Below, piece after piece: positions 40,603 through 49,422 of a DNA stretch of 64,000 nucleotides (positions within the stretch are counted from its first letter, which is position 1; every line of letters starts with the position of its first letter). The notes beneath the pieces were generated by a model. The model was not told the DNA's origin. It saw only the letters and a list, made by a program, of their open reading frames with translations, and ran no database searches. A program made the position numbers and the translations under genes. The DNA is from Oscillospiraceae bacterium (GTDB lineage: Bacteria; Bacillota; Clostridia; Oscillospirales; Oscillospiraceae): positions 62,001 through 126,000 of the forward strand of contig SVKQ01000004.1 in the NCBI GenBank assembly GCA_015068325.1, written 5' to 3'.

Positions 40603-41568
40603 TCAAGCCTTGCCGTCGCAACCCAGCACGTCCACGATCTTGTGGGCTACCAGCGCCTTGATGGCGGAACGGGCAGGTTTGAGATACTGGCGAGGATCAA
40701 AGTGATCCGGATGCTCGGCGAAGTGCTTGCGGATGGTGGCGGTCATGGCCAAGCGCAGGTCGGAGTCGATGTTGATCTTGCAGACGGACAGCGTGGCGGC
40801 CTTACGGAGCTGCTCCTCAGGGATGCCCACAGCATCAGGCATATTGCCGCCGTTCTCGTTGATCATCTTCACGAATTCCTGAGGCACGGAAGAAGAGCCG
40901 TGCAGCACGATGGGGAACCCGGGCAGGCGCTTGGAGACCTCTTCCAGCACATCGAAGCGCAGCGGGGGCGGCACCAGGATGCCCTGCTCATTGCGGGTGC
41001 ACTGGGCGGCTGTAAACTTGTAGGCACCGTGGCTGGTGCCGATGGCGATGGCCAAAGAGTCGCACCCGGTACGGGAGACAAACTCCTCCACCTCTTCAGG
41101 GCGGGTATAAGAGGAATCCGCAGCGGACACCTTTACCTCGTCCTCCACGCCGGCCAATGTGCCGAGCTCAGCCTCCACGACCACGCCACGGTCATGGGCA
41201 TATTCTACCACCTGGCGGGTGATGGCAATATTCTCCTCAAAGGGCTTGCCGGAGGCATCGATCATCACGGAGGTGAATCCGCCATCGATACAGCTCTTGC
41301 AGGTCTCAAAGCTGTCGCCGTGATCCAGGTGCAGTACGATGGGCAGGCCGGTCTCGATGACGGCGGCTTCTACCAGTTTCATAAGATAGGTATGGTTGGC
41401 ATAAGCGCGAGCGCCCTTGGAAACCTGCAGGATCAGCGGGGCGTTCAGCTCAGCGGCGGCCTCGGTGATACCCTGCACGATCTCCATGTTGTTGACGTTA
41501 AAAGCGCCGATGGCGTAACCGCCGTTATAGGCCTTTTCAAACATTTCCTTGGAAGTAACAAGTGGCAT
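40603..41568 (-). CDS. fba: Fructose-1,6-bisphosphate aldolase, class II
   Basis: Cleaves fructose 1,6-bisphosphate to dihydroxyacetone phosphate and glyceraldehyde 3-phosphate, with zinc. The 321-residue protein has zinc-binding HLDHGDSFETC (about 80), GVVVEAELGTLAGVED (about 127), GTSHGAYKF (about 177) and IVLHGSSSVP (about 216). GAGGAG precedes the ATG. It is divergent from pfp, with both promoters in the 200-base gap, a glycolytic pairing. Confidence 0.95.
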   Translation of the reverse strand: MPLVTSKEMFEKAYNGGYAIGAFNVNNMEIVQGITEAAAELNAPLILQVSKGARAYANHTYLMKLVEAAVIETGLPIVLHLDHGDSFETCKSCIDGGFTSVMIDASGKPFEENIAITRQVVEYAHDRGVVVEAELGTLAGVEDEVKVSAADSSYTRPEEVEEFVSRTGCDSLAIAIGTSHGAYKFTAAQCTRNEQGILVPPPLRFDVLEEVSKRLPGFPIVLHGSSSVPQEFVKMINENGGNMPDAVGIPEEQLRKAATLSVCKINIDSDLRLAMTATIRKHFAEHPDHFDPRQYLKPARSAIKALVAHKIVDVLGCDGKA

Positions 41569-41627
41569 ATCTGATCTCCTCCCTAAATTTTGTACGGAAC
41601 GATTGGTACAACTTACTCGATGGCTTT

Positions 41628-41655
41628 ATTATACCACCTTTTTTCTTATATGCAA
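41628..41655 (-). promoter_or_regulatory. Promoter of fba
   Basis: On the minus strand TTGCAT (41655-41650), 16 bases, TATAAT (41633-41628). Confidence 0.6.
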
Positions 41656-41666
41656 GCAGAAAACGG

Positions 41667-41695
41667 TTTACAGGTAAAAAAACGTATGATAAAAT
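41667..41695 (+). promoter_or_regulatory. Promoter of pfp
   Basis: TTTACA (41667-41672), 17 bases, TAAAAT (41690-41695) with extended TGA. Confidence 0.6.
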
Positions 41696-41764
41696 ACAAA
41701 CAATCTTGAATTATGCCTCTGCATGTGAAGTGCGATGCGGAGCGGAACAAGGAGGGTTTTTACT

Positions 41765-43003
41765 ATGAAAGAATTGCGAGGTGCCTGTATCATCGGGCAG
41801 TCCGGCGGCCCTACATCTGTCATCAATGCCAGCGCTTATGGGGTCATCGATACAGCCCTGAAATCCGGCGTCATCACCCAGGTACTGGGCGCGGAGCACG
41901 GCATCAAGGGCGTACTGAATGATCGTCTGTTTGACATGGGGCTTGAGGATCCCGAGGAACTGCGTCTGATGAAGTACACCCCCTCTTCCGCGCTGGGTTC
42001 CTGCCGCTACAAGATCGCGGACCCGGAAAAGGATGACACCGACTACAAGCGCATCCTGGAGGTATTCAAAAAGCACAACGTCCGTTATTTCTTCTACAAT
42101 GGCGGCAACGACTCCATGGATACCTGCAACAAGATCAACACCTACATGCAGTCTGTGGGCTATGAGTGCCGCGTGATGGGCGTGCCCAAGACCATCGACA
42201 ATGATCTGTTCGGCACAGATCACTGCCCCGGCTTCGGCTCTGCTGCCAAATATATAGCCACCTCCATGATGGAGGTCTATCAGGATGCCCATGTCTATGA
42301 CACCGGTATGATCGTGGTCATGGAGATCATGGGACGTCACGCCGGCTGGCTGGCCGCCTCCGCTGCCCTTGCCACTGAGTATGGGGCGGGCCCCGATCTG
42401 ATCTATCTGCCGGAAACTGACTTCAATATGCCCGCATTCATCGCTGATGTAAAGCGCATCTATGCGGCAAAGGGAAGCTGCATCGTGGCTGTATCCGAGG
42501 GCATCCACTATGAAGACGGCGGTTTCGTCTCCGAGGCCAAGGTTGCCGCCAACGACGGCTTTGGTCATGCCCAATTGGGTGGTCTTGCTGCGATCCTGGC
42601 CCAGGTGCTCAAGGAGGAGACTGGCGCCAAGGTGCGCGGCATCGAACTGAATCTGCTGCAGCGCTGTGGCGCCCATCTGGCCTCCGAGACAGACATTGAG
42701 GAATCCTTTATGGCCGGTAAGGCGGCTGTTGAGAACGCTGTCAATGGTATCAACGGCCGGATGATCGGCTTTGAGCGCGGTCTGCGGGATGGCAAATATG
42801 CATGCAAGACCAAGCTGGTGCCGCTGATGGAGGTGGCCAACGTGGAGAAGAAAATTCCCCGGGAGTGGATCAATGAAGCCGGCAACGGCGTGAACCACCA
42901 GTTCATCGACTATGTGCTGCCGTTGATCCAGGGAGAACCGGATCTGCCCAAGGTGGATTCCCTCCCCCGCTTCTGCAAGCTGAAGAAGATCCTGGCCAAA
43001 TAA
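41765..43003 (+). CDS. pfp: Pyrophosphate-dependent-type 6-phosphofructokinase
   Basis: The 412-residue PFK-family enzyme has GGNDSMDT (about 101) in place of the ATP-enzyme GGDGS, and PKTIDNDL (about 135) rather than PGTIDND. Both replacements mark PPi as phosphoryl donor. Sugar-binding MEIMGRHAGWLA (about 188) is present. It would make glycolysis reversible at this step, saving ATP in an anaerobe. ATG 41765 after AAGGAGG is the start. Confidence 0.9.
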   Translation: MKELRGACIIGQSGGPTSVINASAYGVIDTALKSGVITQVLGAEHGIKGVLNDRLFDMGLEDPEELRLMKYTPSSALGSCRYKIADPEKDDTDYKRILEVFKKHNVRYFFYNGGNDSMDTCNKINTYMQSVGYECRVMGVPKTIDNDLFGTDHCPGFGSAAKYIATSMMEVYQDAHVYDTGMIVVMEIMGRHAGWLAASAALATEYGAGPDLIYLPETDFNMPAFIADVKRIYAAKGSCIVAVSEGIHYEDGGFVSEAKVAANDGFGHAQLGGLAAILAQVLKEETGAKVRGIELNLLQRCGAHLASETDIEESFMAGKAAVENAVNGINGRMIGFERGLRDGKYACKTKLVPLMEVANVEKKIPREWINEAGNGVNHQFIDYVLPLIQGEPDLPKVDSLPRFCKLKKILAK

Positions 43004-43020
43004 ACAGGCAAAATCAAGAG

Positions 43021-43059
43021 GCACCCCGCGGAAGGGATATCCTTCCACGGGGTGCTTTT
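43021..43059 (+). terminator. Intrinsic terminator after pfp
   Basis: GCACCCCG..GGAAGG (from 43021) pairs with CCTTCC.CGGGGTGC, followed by TTTT. Confidence 0.85.
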
Positions 43060-43124
43060 CAGTCAGATATGGGATTCAAAGGACCGTTTCCATATGGTGA
43101 AAGACACAACGTCTTCCTCCATCC

Positions 43125-43895
43125 CTATTTGTTTCGCTGATAGATTTCCCAAAGGCCTTCCATCAGCAGATACTTGTCATAGAGCACCTCATTCCGGCAG
43201 TGGCGTACGATGACTGGCGCCGGTGTGCCGGTGGCTACTACCGTGACGTTCTCACCGGGCAGCATATCGCGGATACGATCAATGATCCCGTCCAGCATGC
43301 CGGCCATACCGAAGACGATGCCGTTGCGCATGCAATCCTCCGTATTTTTGCCAATGAGGTTTTTGGGGTGCTGCAGCGAAACATCCGGCAGCTGTGCAGC
43401 GCGCTCCGAAAGCGCATCCAGCGATAAATAGACGCCGGGGAACATCAGACCGCCCTCATAGGTTTTTTGGGCGGAAATATAGGAGATGGTGGTGGCGGTG
43501 CCCATATCGATGAGCACGATGGGCGCGGGGTATTTCACCAGCGCCGCAACCGCATTGGCCACCAGATCGGCACCAAGCTGGTTGTGGTTTTCCATACGGA
43601 TATTTAGCCCTGTGCGGATACCGGGTCCCACCTCCATAGGTGTCTTGCCCAGCAAACGTGTCAGCGCTTTGGACATCATGAAGTTCATAGCCGGTACCAC
43701 ACTGGAAAAGATTGCGCCGCTCACATCATGGATATTGTAGTGGTAGAGCGAGAAGATGTTCATCAGGTCGATACTGATCTGATCCGATGTTTTGCGCCCG
43801 TCAGTATCCAGTGAAGAGAGAAATTTCAATTCATGGTCATCGTCAAACAGTCCCACAGAAATATTGGAATTCCCCACGTCGATCGCCAGAAGCAT
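43125..43895 (-). CDS. coaX: Type III pantothenate kinase
   Basis: CoaX phosphorylates pantothenate, the first committed step to CoA. The 256-residue ASKHA-fold protein has MLLAIDVGNSNISVGLF, a central GADLVANAVAAL block (about 108), and IDMGTATTISYI (about 129). It follows the CoA-transferase gene on the same strand after 36 bases, so the two may be co-transcribed. Confidence 0.94.
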   Translation of the reverse strand: MLLAIDVGNSNISVGLFDDDHELKFLSSLDTDGRKTSDQISIDLMNIFSLYHYNIHDVSGAIFSSVVPAMNFMMSKALTRLLGKTPMEVGPGIRTGLNIRMENHNQLGADLVANAVAALVKYPAPIVLIDMGTATTISYISAQKTYEGGLMFPGVYLSLDALSERAAQLPDVSLQHPKNLIGKNTEDCMRNGIVFGMAGMLDGIIDRIRDMLPGENVTVVATGTPAPVIVRHCRNEVLYDKYLLMEGLWEIYQRNK

Positions 43896-43931
43896 ATGTA
43901 CCGCCCTCTCTCTGTTGCTTTATCCTGCTAT

Positions 43932-45284
43932 TTATCGCTTATTGGACCGGATCCAGATGCCCTGTTTCTCGGCCGCCGCGATCAGCTCGTCCCGGAACAT
44001 GGGATGGGCCACGGAGATCAGCCGTTCTGAGCGCTCCCAGGCGCTGCAACCCATCAAGTTGACACACCCGTATTCGGTGACTATGTAGAAGGCCAGGCTG
44101 CGGGGATCCGTGACCACATCGCCGTCGGAGAAGTTGGGCTTGATCCGGGAGACGACATTGCCCTGTTTGTCGGTAAAAGACGAGGTCAGGCAGATAAAGG
44201 CCTGTCCACCGGGAGAGAGCACCGCCCCCTCCAGAAAGTCCAGCTGGCCGCCGGTACCGCTGATATGCCGCATGCCGGCCGTCTCAGCACAGATCTGACC
44301 GTAGATATCCACGGCGATACAGGAGTTAATGGAGACGAAGTTTTCCAGCTTGGCCAGGTTAGTGGCATTGTTGCAGTAAGCCACCGGATAGGACACGACA
44401 CCGGAATTCTCCCGCACCCAGTCATAGAGCTCCTGTGCGCCGAGTGCGAAGCCGAAAACGCTCTTGTAGCGATCAATGCCCTTCATGCGGTTGGTGATCT
44501 TACCGGAACGGCGCAGATCCAGGTAGGAATCACACAGCATCTCCGTATGGACGCCGAAATCCTTCAGATCCGATTCCGCCAGAATGGAGCCCACCGTGTT
44601 AGGCAGTGAGCCGATCCCCAGCTGCAGTGTGGAGCCGTTGACCATGCGCCGCACCACCAATTCGGCTATCTTTCGATCCTCTGCCGTAGCAGGTGCAGAA
44701 TCCAAATGGGGCAACGGCCCGTGTTCACCCTCCACCACGATGTCCACATCGTCCACATGGATGCACTCATCCAGTCCGCCGAAGACCCAAGGCAGGTTTT
44801 CGTTGACCTCTACGATCACAATGTCGGCCCTGTTCAGCACCTCGCGAGTGGCGGCGTTGGATATGGAAAAGTTGAAATAGCCTTGGGCATTCATCGGCGT
44901 CACCGCCACCATGGCCACGTTCACTGTCAGATAATTCCGATAGTAATGGCCCAGATTGCGGAACACCATGGATGTATAGTTGCACAGTCCCCTGTCGGAG
45001 AGCTTGCGCTCATAGGCAGACATGTGCCAGCTGTTATAAATAAAATGCTTTCGCTCCGGATCGCACTCCACCATCTGAATGGGCTCATGGATCAGATAGC
45101 CACGTACATTGACGCCCCAAAGTTCATCCTTCCGCTTGGCAAGAGCGGCATCCATCAGCGAGGCAAAGCCTGCGCCCATACCGATATCGATCCAATCACC
45201 GCTTTTGACCACCTGTGCCGCCTGCTCCGCCGTGCGGATCTTACTGCGGTAGCTGGCTGCATATTGAGAAATAAAGTCAATCAT
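43932..45284 (-). CDS. Acetyl-CoA hydrolase/transferase family, butyryl-CoA:acetate CoA-transferase-like
   Basis: The 450-residue protein resembles the butyryl-CoA:acetate and 4-hydroxybutyrate CoA-transferases: YNSWHMSAYERKLSDRG, NAQGYFNFSISNAATRE, LQLGIGSLPNTVGS, ESDLKDFGVHTEML (likely bearing the catalytic Glu) and ISGTGGQLDFLEGA. It would move CoA from an acyl-CoA to acetate in the last step of butyrate or a related fermentation. Which acid is used cannot be decided here. ATG 45284 follows GGGAG; the longer frame covers the promoter. Confidence 0.88.
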   Translation of the reverse strand: MIDFISQYAASYRSKIRTAEQAAQVVKSGDWIDIGMGAGFASLMDAALAKRKDELWGVNVRGYLIHEPIQMVECDPERKHFIYNSWHMSAYERKLSDRGLCNYTSMVFRNLGHYYRNYLTVNVAMVAVTPMNAQGYFNFSISNAATREVLNRADIVIVEVNENLPWVFGGLDECIHVDDVDIVVEGEHGPLPHLDSAPATAEDRKIAELVVRRMVNGSTLQLGIGSLPNTVGSILAESDLKDFGVHTEMLCDSYLDLRRSGKITNRMKGIDRYKSVFGFALGAQELYDWVRENSGVVSYPVAYCNNATNLAKLENFVSINSCIAVDIYGQICAETAGMRHISGTGGQLDFLEGAVLSPGGQAFICLTSSFTDKQGNVVSRIKPNFSDGDVVTDPRSLAFYIVTEYGCVNLMGCSAWERSERLISVAHPMFRDELIAAAEKQGIWIRSNKR

Positions 45285-45328
45285 AGTTGCGCTCCCGTTT
45301 GTTAATAAGTTATCAAGTCGACATTGCC

Positions 45329-45356
45329 ATTTTATCACAGACCGGGAGAATGTCAA
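45329..45356 (-). promoter_or_regulatory. Promoter of the CoA-transferase gene
   Basis: On the minus strand TTGACA (45356-45351), 16 bases, TAAAAT (45334-45329) with extended TGA. Confidence 0.7.
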
Positions 45357-45423
45357 CAGTTTAACGATATCTTTTGCCGATAATGGGACAGAAGGCTCAT
45401 TTTGTCCAAATATATCGGTTGTC

Positions 45424-46695
45424 TCAGAGGATGATGGGCTGATCGGAGCAGCACAGGGATCCGTTTATCACCTCCAATGGAGCACCGTCGATGCGGTTGT
45501 AGTACGTGCCGTCCGGCAGATACACGGGAACCTTCCCCCCTGCCCCGCCCAGCGGAAAGACGCCGCGTGCCAGCCCCTGAGGACCGTCGTAGCAGCCCAC
45601 TACGATGTCTCCCGTGCAACGCTCCAGGCGGAAGTAACTGTCGGCAGGGAGAGTGGCCTTGATGGACTTCAGGCAGGTCAGATAATCCTGCAGATCCTGC
45701 TGTTTGCCGTTATAGCAGTTGTCGGCATCGAAGAGGGTAATCCGCCGCGTCGGAGCAAATTCTGAGCCGCTGTACAGCAGCACGGTTCCCTTCTCAAAAT
45801 ACGTAAAGGCGTACCAGCTGCGCAGAAGTGTCTCATGCTGTATCCGCGAAGCGATCCGTGGCTGATCGTGGTTTTCCAGAAAGCGTAGTTTCACATAGTC
45901 GGCGGGGTATTGCTCCTCTTGGAAATTGATGAGATCGATATACTCCGCCAGCGTGTTTCTGCCAGTGAGATATCCTTCAAAGCAGGGCCATACATCGTAG
46001 TCATAGGTGATGTCAAAAGCCCGGTAGAGCTCGGTATCTGTGGCGGATCGGATACCGCGGCGGCGCATTTCCATGGTGTAAGCGGAGAACGCACTCTCCG
46101 CCAGCCAGATGCAGCCTGGCCGTACCTGCTCCACTTTCTCCCGGGCCATTTCCCAAAATTCCACCGGTACTGCGCTGGCCACATCGCAGCGGAAGCCGTC
46201 CACGATCCCGGCCCATTGACACAGCGTTTCGATCTGATAGCGCCACAAGTCGAGGTTGCCGTAGTCCAGGTCCACGATATCAGACCAGTCGGCCACTTTG
46301 CGGGTAGGCTGTCCCTGGGCGTCCTGCAGGAAATATTCAGGATGCTCCTGCGCCAGAATGGAATCAGGTGAGGTGTGATTGTACACCACGTCAATGATGC
46401 AGCGCATACCGCGTCGATGAATCTCCCTCACTAGATGGAGAAAATCCTCATAAGTGCCGTATTCCGGGTTGATGGTCCGGTAATCGCGGATGGCATACGG
46501 GCTGCCCAGCGTGCCCTTGCGGTTGATCACGCCAATGGGATGGATGGGCATCAGCCAGATGATGTCGGTCCCTATCGCCTGCAGCCGGTCCAGATCCCCT
46601 TCCAACGCGCGGAAGGTCCCCTCCCGCGTGTGATTGCGGACAAAGACGCTGTAGATCATCTGGTTGCGAAGGGCCGTGTCGGTTGAAAAAGCCAT
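45424..46695 (-). CDS. Alpha-amylase family (GH13) glycosyl hydrolase
   Basis: The 423-residue protein has a (beta/alpha)8 GH13 core: CIIDVVYNHTS (region I), GFRCDVASAVP with nucleophile Asp (region II, about 181), WLAESAF with acid/base Glu (region III), FLENHDQPR with the transition-state Asp (region IV). There is no signal peptide, so it acts in the cytoplasm, probably on malto-oligosaccharides or glycogen. ATG 46695 (ten bases after GGAG) is preferred over GTG 46701. It lies directly after ligA. Confidence 0.9.
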   Translation of the reverse strand: MAFSTDTALRNQMIYSVFVRNHTREGTFRALEGDLDRLQAIGTDIIWLMPIHPIGVINRKGTLGSPYAIRDYRTINPEYGTYEDFLHLVREIHRRGMRCIIDVVYNHTSPDSILAQEHPEYFLQDAQGQPTRKVADWSDIVDLDYGNLDLWRYQIETLCQWAGIVDGFRCDVASAVPVEFWEMAREKVEQVRPGCIWLAESAFSAYTMEMRRRGIRSATDTELYRAFDITYDYDVWPCFEGYLTGRNTLAEYIDLINFQEEQYPADYVKLRFLENHDQPRIASRIQHETLLRSWYAFTYFEKGTVLLYSGSEFAPTRRITLFDADNCYNGKQQDLQDYLTCLKSIKATLPADSYFRLERCTGDIVVGCYDGPQGLARGVFPLGGAGGKVPVYLPDGTYYNRIDGAPLEVINGSLCCSDQPIIL

Positions 46696-46702
46696 AGACA
46701 CA

Positions 46703-48679
46703 TCACTCCATCATCGCCAGAAACTCGTCTTCCGACAGCACAGGAATACCGAGTTCCTGTGCCTTGCGCAGCTTGCTGCCGGCGCTCTCCCCGGCCACTA
46801 CATAAGTGGTCCTTTTGGACACGGAGCCGGCGGCTTTTCCGCCCCGCTGTCCGATCATCTCCTCGGCCTTCTCCCGGGTAAGGCTCTCCAGGGCGCCTGT
46901 TAGGACAAAAGACATACCCGTAAAACGCTTGTCAAATATTTCCTCTTTACAAGCCATATTGACGCCGGCCGCTTTCAGCCGGGCCATCAAGTCCTGAGAC
47001 TGGGGATCATTTATCCAGCTGCGGATATAGGAGGCGGTGATGCCCCCGATGTCATCGATGGCCGTCAGCTCCTCCTCTGAGGCTTGAGCCAACGCATCAA
47101 AGGTGCGGAAATGACTGGCCAGGATCTTAGCGGCCTTGTCGCCCACCTGGCGGATGCCCAAGGCGTTGATGAGCCGCCACAGGTCGTTGTCCCGGGAGGC
47201 GGCGATGGCATCCACGGCGTTTTGGGCGGACTTTTCGCCCATGCGGTCCAGCTGGGCAATATCCTGGGCCTGCAACGTGTAGAGGTCAGCTGCCGTTCGT
47301 ACCAGGCCCGACTCCACCAGTTGATTGAGCACAGCCGGGCCAAGTCCATCGATATCCATGGCGTTGCGGGAGGCAAAGTGGGTCAGATTGCGCAGCCGCT
47401 GGGCGGGACATTCGGCGCCGGTGCAGCGGATGGCCACCCCATCAAGGTCCCGGGAGACCGGTGCTCCGCAGACAGGACATCGATCCGGCAGACGGTAAGG
47501 GACAGTACCGGCAGGGCGCTTCTCCCGCACCACCTCCACGATCTCGGGGATGATCTCCCCGGCCTTCTGAACGATGACTGTGTCGCCGATGCGGATGTCC
47601 TTTTCGGTGATGAAGTCCTGATTGTGCAGCGTGGCAAAGGTGACAGTGGTACCGGCCAGACGAACCGGTGCCAGCATGGCCTTGGGGGTCAGTACGCCGG
47701 TGCGCCCCACCTGCACCACGATATCCTGCAGGACGGAGGGCTTCTTCTCCGGCGGATACTTGTAGGCAATGGCCCATCGGGGATTCTTGGAGGTGCTGCC
47801 CAGCACGTCGCGATCGCTGAGTGTGTCGATCTTGATAACGGCACCGTCGATGTCATAGGGAAATACCATTCGTTCGTCGCCCAGGCGCATAATCTCCTGG
47901 ACGATGTCCTCCGGATCCCGGAGACAGCGGTGGGGGATCACCTTGAAATGTTGGGTAGCCAGATAGTCGATGGCCTCTGTATGGGTGGTAAAGATTTTTC
48001 CCTCCGCCAACTGCAGATTGAAAATAGCGATATCCAGCCTCCGCTGGGCGGCGATTTTGGGATCCTGCTGCCGCAGAGATCCGGCAGCAGCGTTGCGAGG
48101 ATTGGCCATCAGCGGCTTACCCTCGATCTCGCGCTGGGCATTGATCTCCTCAAACACCTGGCGGGACATATACACCTCACCGCGCACAATGAGCCGAGGC
48201 AACTTGTCCGGCAGCACCATGGGGATAGAGCGGATGGTACGGAGGTTTTCCGTTACGTCCTCCCCCACCCTGCCGTCGCCGCGGGTGGCGCCCCGGAAAA
48301 AGACACCGTCCCGGTACTCCAGCGCCACGCTGAGGCCGTCCACCTTCGGCTCGACACTGTAGGTCGCTTGAGGCAGTATTTCGTGAAGGTGATTCAGAAA
48401 TTCCCGCACTTCGTCAGCGTTGAACACATCCTGCAGGCTCTCCAACGGCACAGCGTGCTCCACAGCGGCAAAGGTGCTCAGGGCGATGCCACCGACCCGT
48501 TGGGTAGGCGAATCCGGCGTGATCTCCTCCGGGTGTTCCTTTTCCAGATCCTCCAGGCGCCGCAGCATGCGATCGTATTCAAAATCAGAGATGGTGGGAG
48601 AATCCTCCACATAGTAGCGGTAGCTGTGGGCGTTGAGCTCATCGCGGAGCTGTTTCATTTCTTCCTGATACTTCATCAT
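46703..48679 (-). CDS. ligA: NAD-dependent DNA ligase
   Basis: Seals nicks in replication and repair. The 658-residue protein has an adenylation domain with catalytic K112 (SVEPKVDGLSVALEY), an OB fold, a four-Cys zinc finger (RCPVCGAPV...GAECPAQRL), helix-hairpin-helix repeats and a C-terminal BRCT domain (FTGMSFVLTGALESL). ATG 48679 and 48676 are adjacent; the second has the better spacing from AGGTGAT. Confidence 0.97.
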   Translation of the reverse strand: MMKYQEEMKQLRDELNAHSYRYYVEDSPTISDFEYDRMLRRLEDLEKEHPEEITPDSPTQRVGGIALSTFAAVEHAVPLESLQDVFNADEVREFLNHLHEILPQATYSVEPKVDGLSVALEYRDGVFFRGATRGDGRVGEDVTENLRTIRSIPMVLPDKLPRLIVRGEVYMSRQVFEEINAQREIEGKPLMANPRNAAAGSLRQQDPKIAAQRRLDIAIFNLQLAEGKIFTTHTEAIDYLATQHFKVIPHRCLRDPEDIVQEIMRLGDERMVFPYDIDGAVIKIDTLSDRDVLGSTSKNPRWAIAYKYPPEKKPSVLQDIVVQVGRTGVLTPKAMLAPVRLAGTTVTFATLHNQDFITEKDIRIGDTVIVQKAGEIIPEIVEVVREKRPAGTVPYRLPDRCPVCGAPVSRDLDGVAIRCTGAECPAQRLRNLTHFASRNAMDIDGLGPAVLNQLVESGLVRTAADLYTLQAQDIAQLDRMGEKSAQNAVDAIAASRDNDLWRLINALGIRQVGDKAAKILASHFRTFDALAQASEEELTAIDDIGGITASYIRSWINDPQSQDLMARLKAAGVNMACKEEIFDKRFTGMSFVLTGALESLTREKAEEMIGQRGGKAAGSVSKRTTYVVAGESAGSKLRKAQELGIPVLSEDEFLAMME

Positions 48680-48680
48680 A

Positions 48681-49376
48681 TCACCTGTTGTTCATTATAT
48701 AGTCCTCTGCGTAGTCGCTCAATTCCTCCGGCAGAGTGCTGAAATACGTGTAGTTTTCCGGTACGCCGCCTACGATCACCGTCTCTGCCACGGCGATTTC
48801 ATTAGAGACCCGTGTGGAGGTGGTAAATGCGGGCAGGAGTATGCTCATGGATACATCCACCCGCAGCAGAATCTGATGCTTGGTCTGATTGATACCTGCG
48901 GCGGTGAACTCATTGCGGAAGGTGGCAGATGTGGAGCCCGCGGCCTGCATCCGCACGTGGATGGACGGGCCGCGGCCGGCCAGCAGCGCCGACCCGGTCA
49001 GGGTTCCCACCGGGATAGACAGCTCTGAGGTGGATACCTCGCCCAGCCGCTGCAGGATGTCGTCTGCAAGCAGCGATTGCAGGCGGTTCACCTCACCGAT
49101 ATTGCTGCGCAGAGCAGTCACATGGCCGGAGGCGTCCTTTTCCAGAGACACCAGCGCATCATACTGGATTGTGCCGCTGCTTACCGCGTCGTTGACGGCA
49201 GCAACCACAATGCGGTTGACCGTGTTGTTGATACGGGCCGCTGCCAGATTGATGAGGATCGGTTTCATGTGCGTCAACGCCACGATGCACAGCGCAATCA
49301 ACAGCGTTGCCGCACAGAACAGCCATATCAGAACCCGGTTTCGCAGCGAGAGGCGCAGGTAGCGCAGTCTTCCCAT
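48681..49376 (-). CDS. yunB: Sporulation protein YunB
   Basis: A 231-residue protein with one N-terminal membrane helix (VLIWLFCAATLLIALCIV) and the YunB domain: INNTVNRIVVAAVNDAV, YDALVSLEKDASGHVTALR, IPVGTLTGSALLAGRGP, VAETVIVGGVPENY. YunB is a conserved sigma-E-controlled sporulation protein with unclear biochemical role. ATG 49376 is chosen because GGGGGTG precedes it by six bases; ATG 49391 is an alternative. It ends one base before ligA begins. Confidence 0.9.
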   Translation of the reverse strand: MGRLRYLRLSLRNRVLIWLFCAATLLIALCIVALTHMKPILINLAAARINNTVNRIVVAAVNDAVSSGTIQYDALVSLEKDASGHVTALRSNIGEVNRLQSLLADDILQRLGEVSTSELSIPVGTLTGSALLAGRGPSIHVRMQAAGSTSATFRNEFTAAGINQTKHQILLRVDVSMSILLPAFTTSTRVSNEIAVAETVIVGGVPENYTYFSTLPEELSDYAEDYIMNNR

Positions 49377-49393
49377 GGCATACACCCCCATGG

Positions 49394-49422
49394 AGCATAT
49401 GCCGCCGGGACGCGATTATGCC
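49394..49422 (-). promoter_or_regulatory. Possible sigma-E promoter of yunB
   Basis: On the minus strand GGCATAAT (49422-49415), 13 bases, CATATGCT (49401-49394). The -35 fits well, the -10 only partly. It overlaps the murD stop. Confidence 0.4.

Noticed and set aside
47084..48742. 552-codon plus-strand frame opposite ligA
   Set aside because: Shadow frame; no ribosome site or recognisable motif, and ligA is intact on the minus strand.
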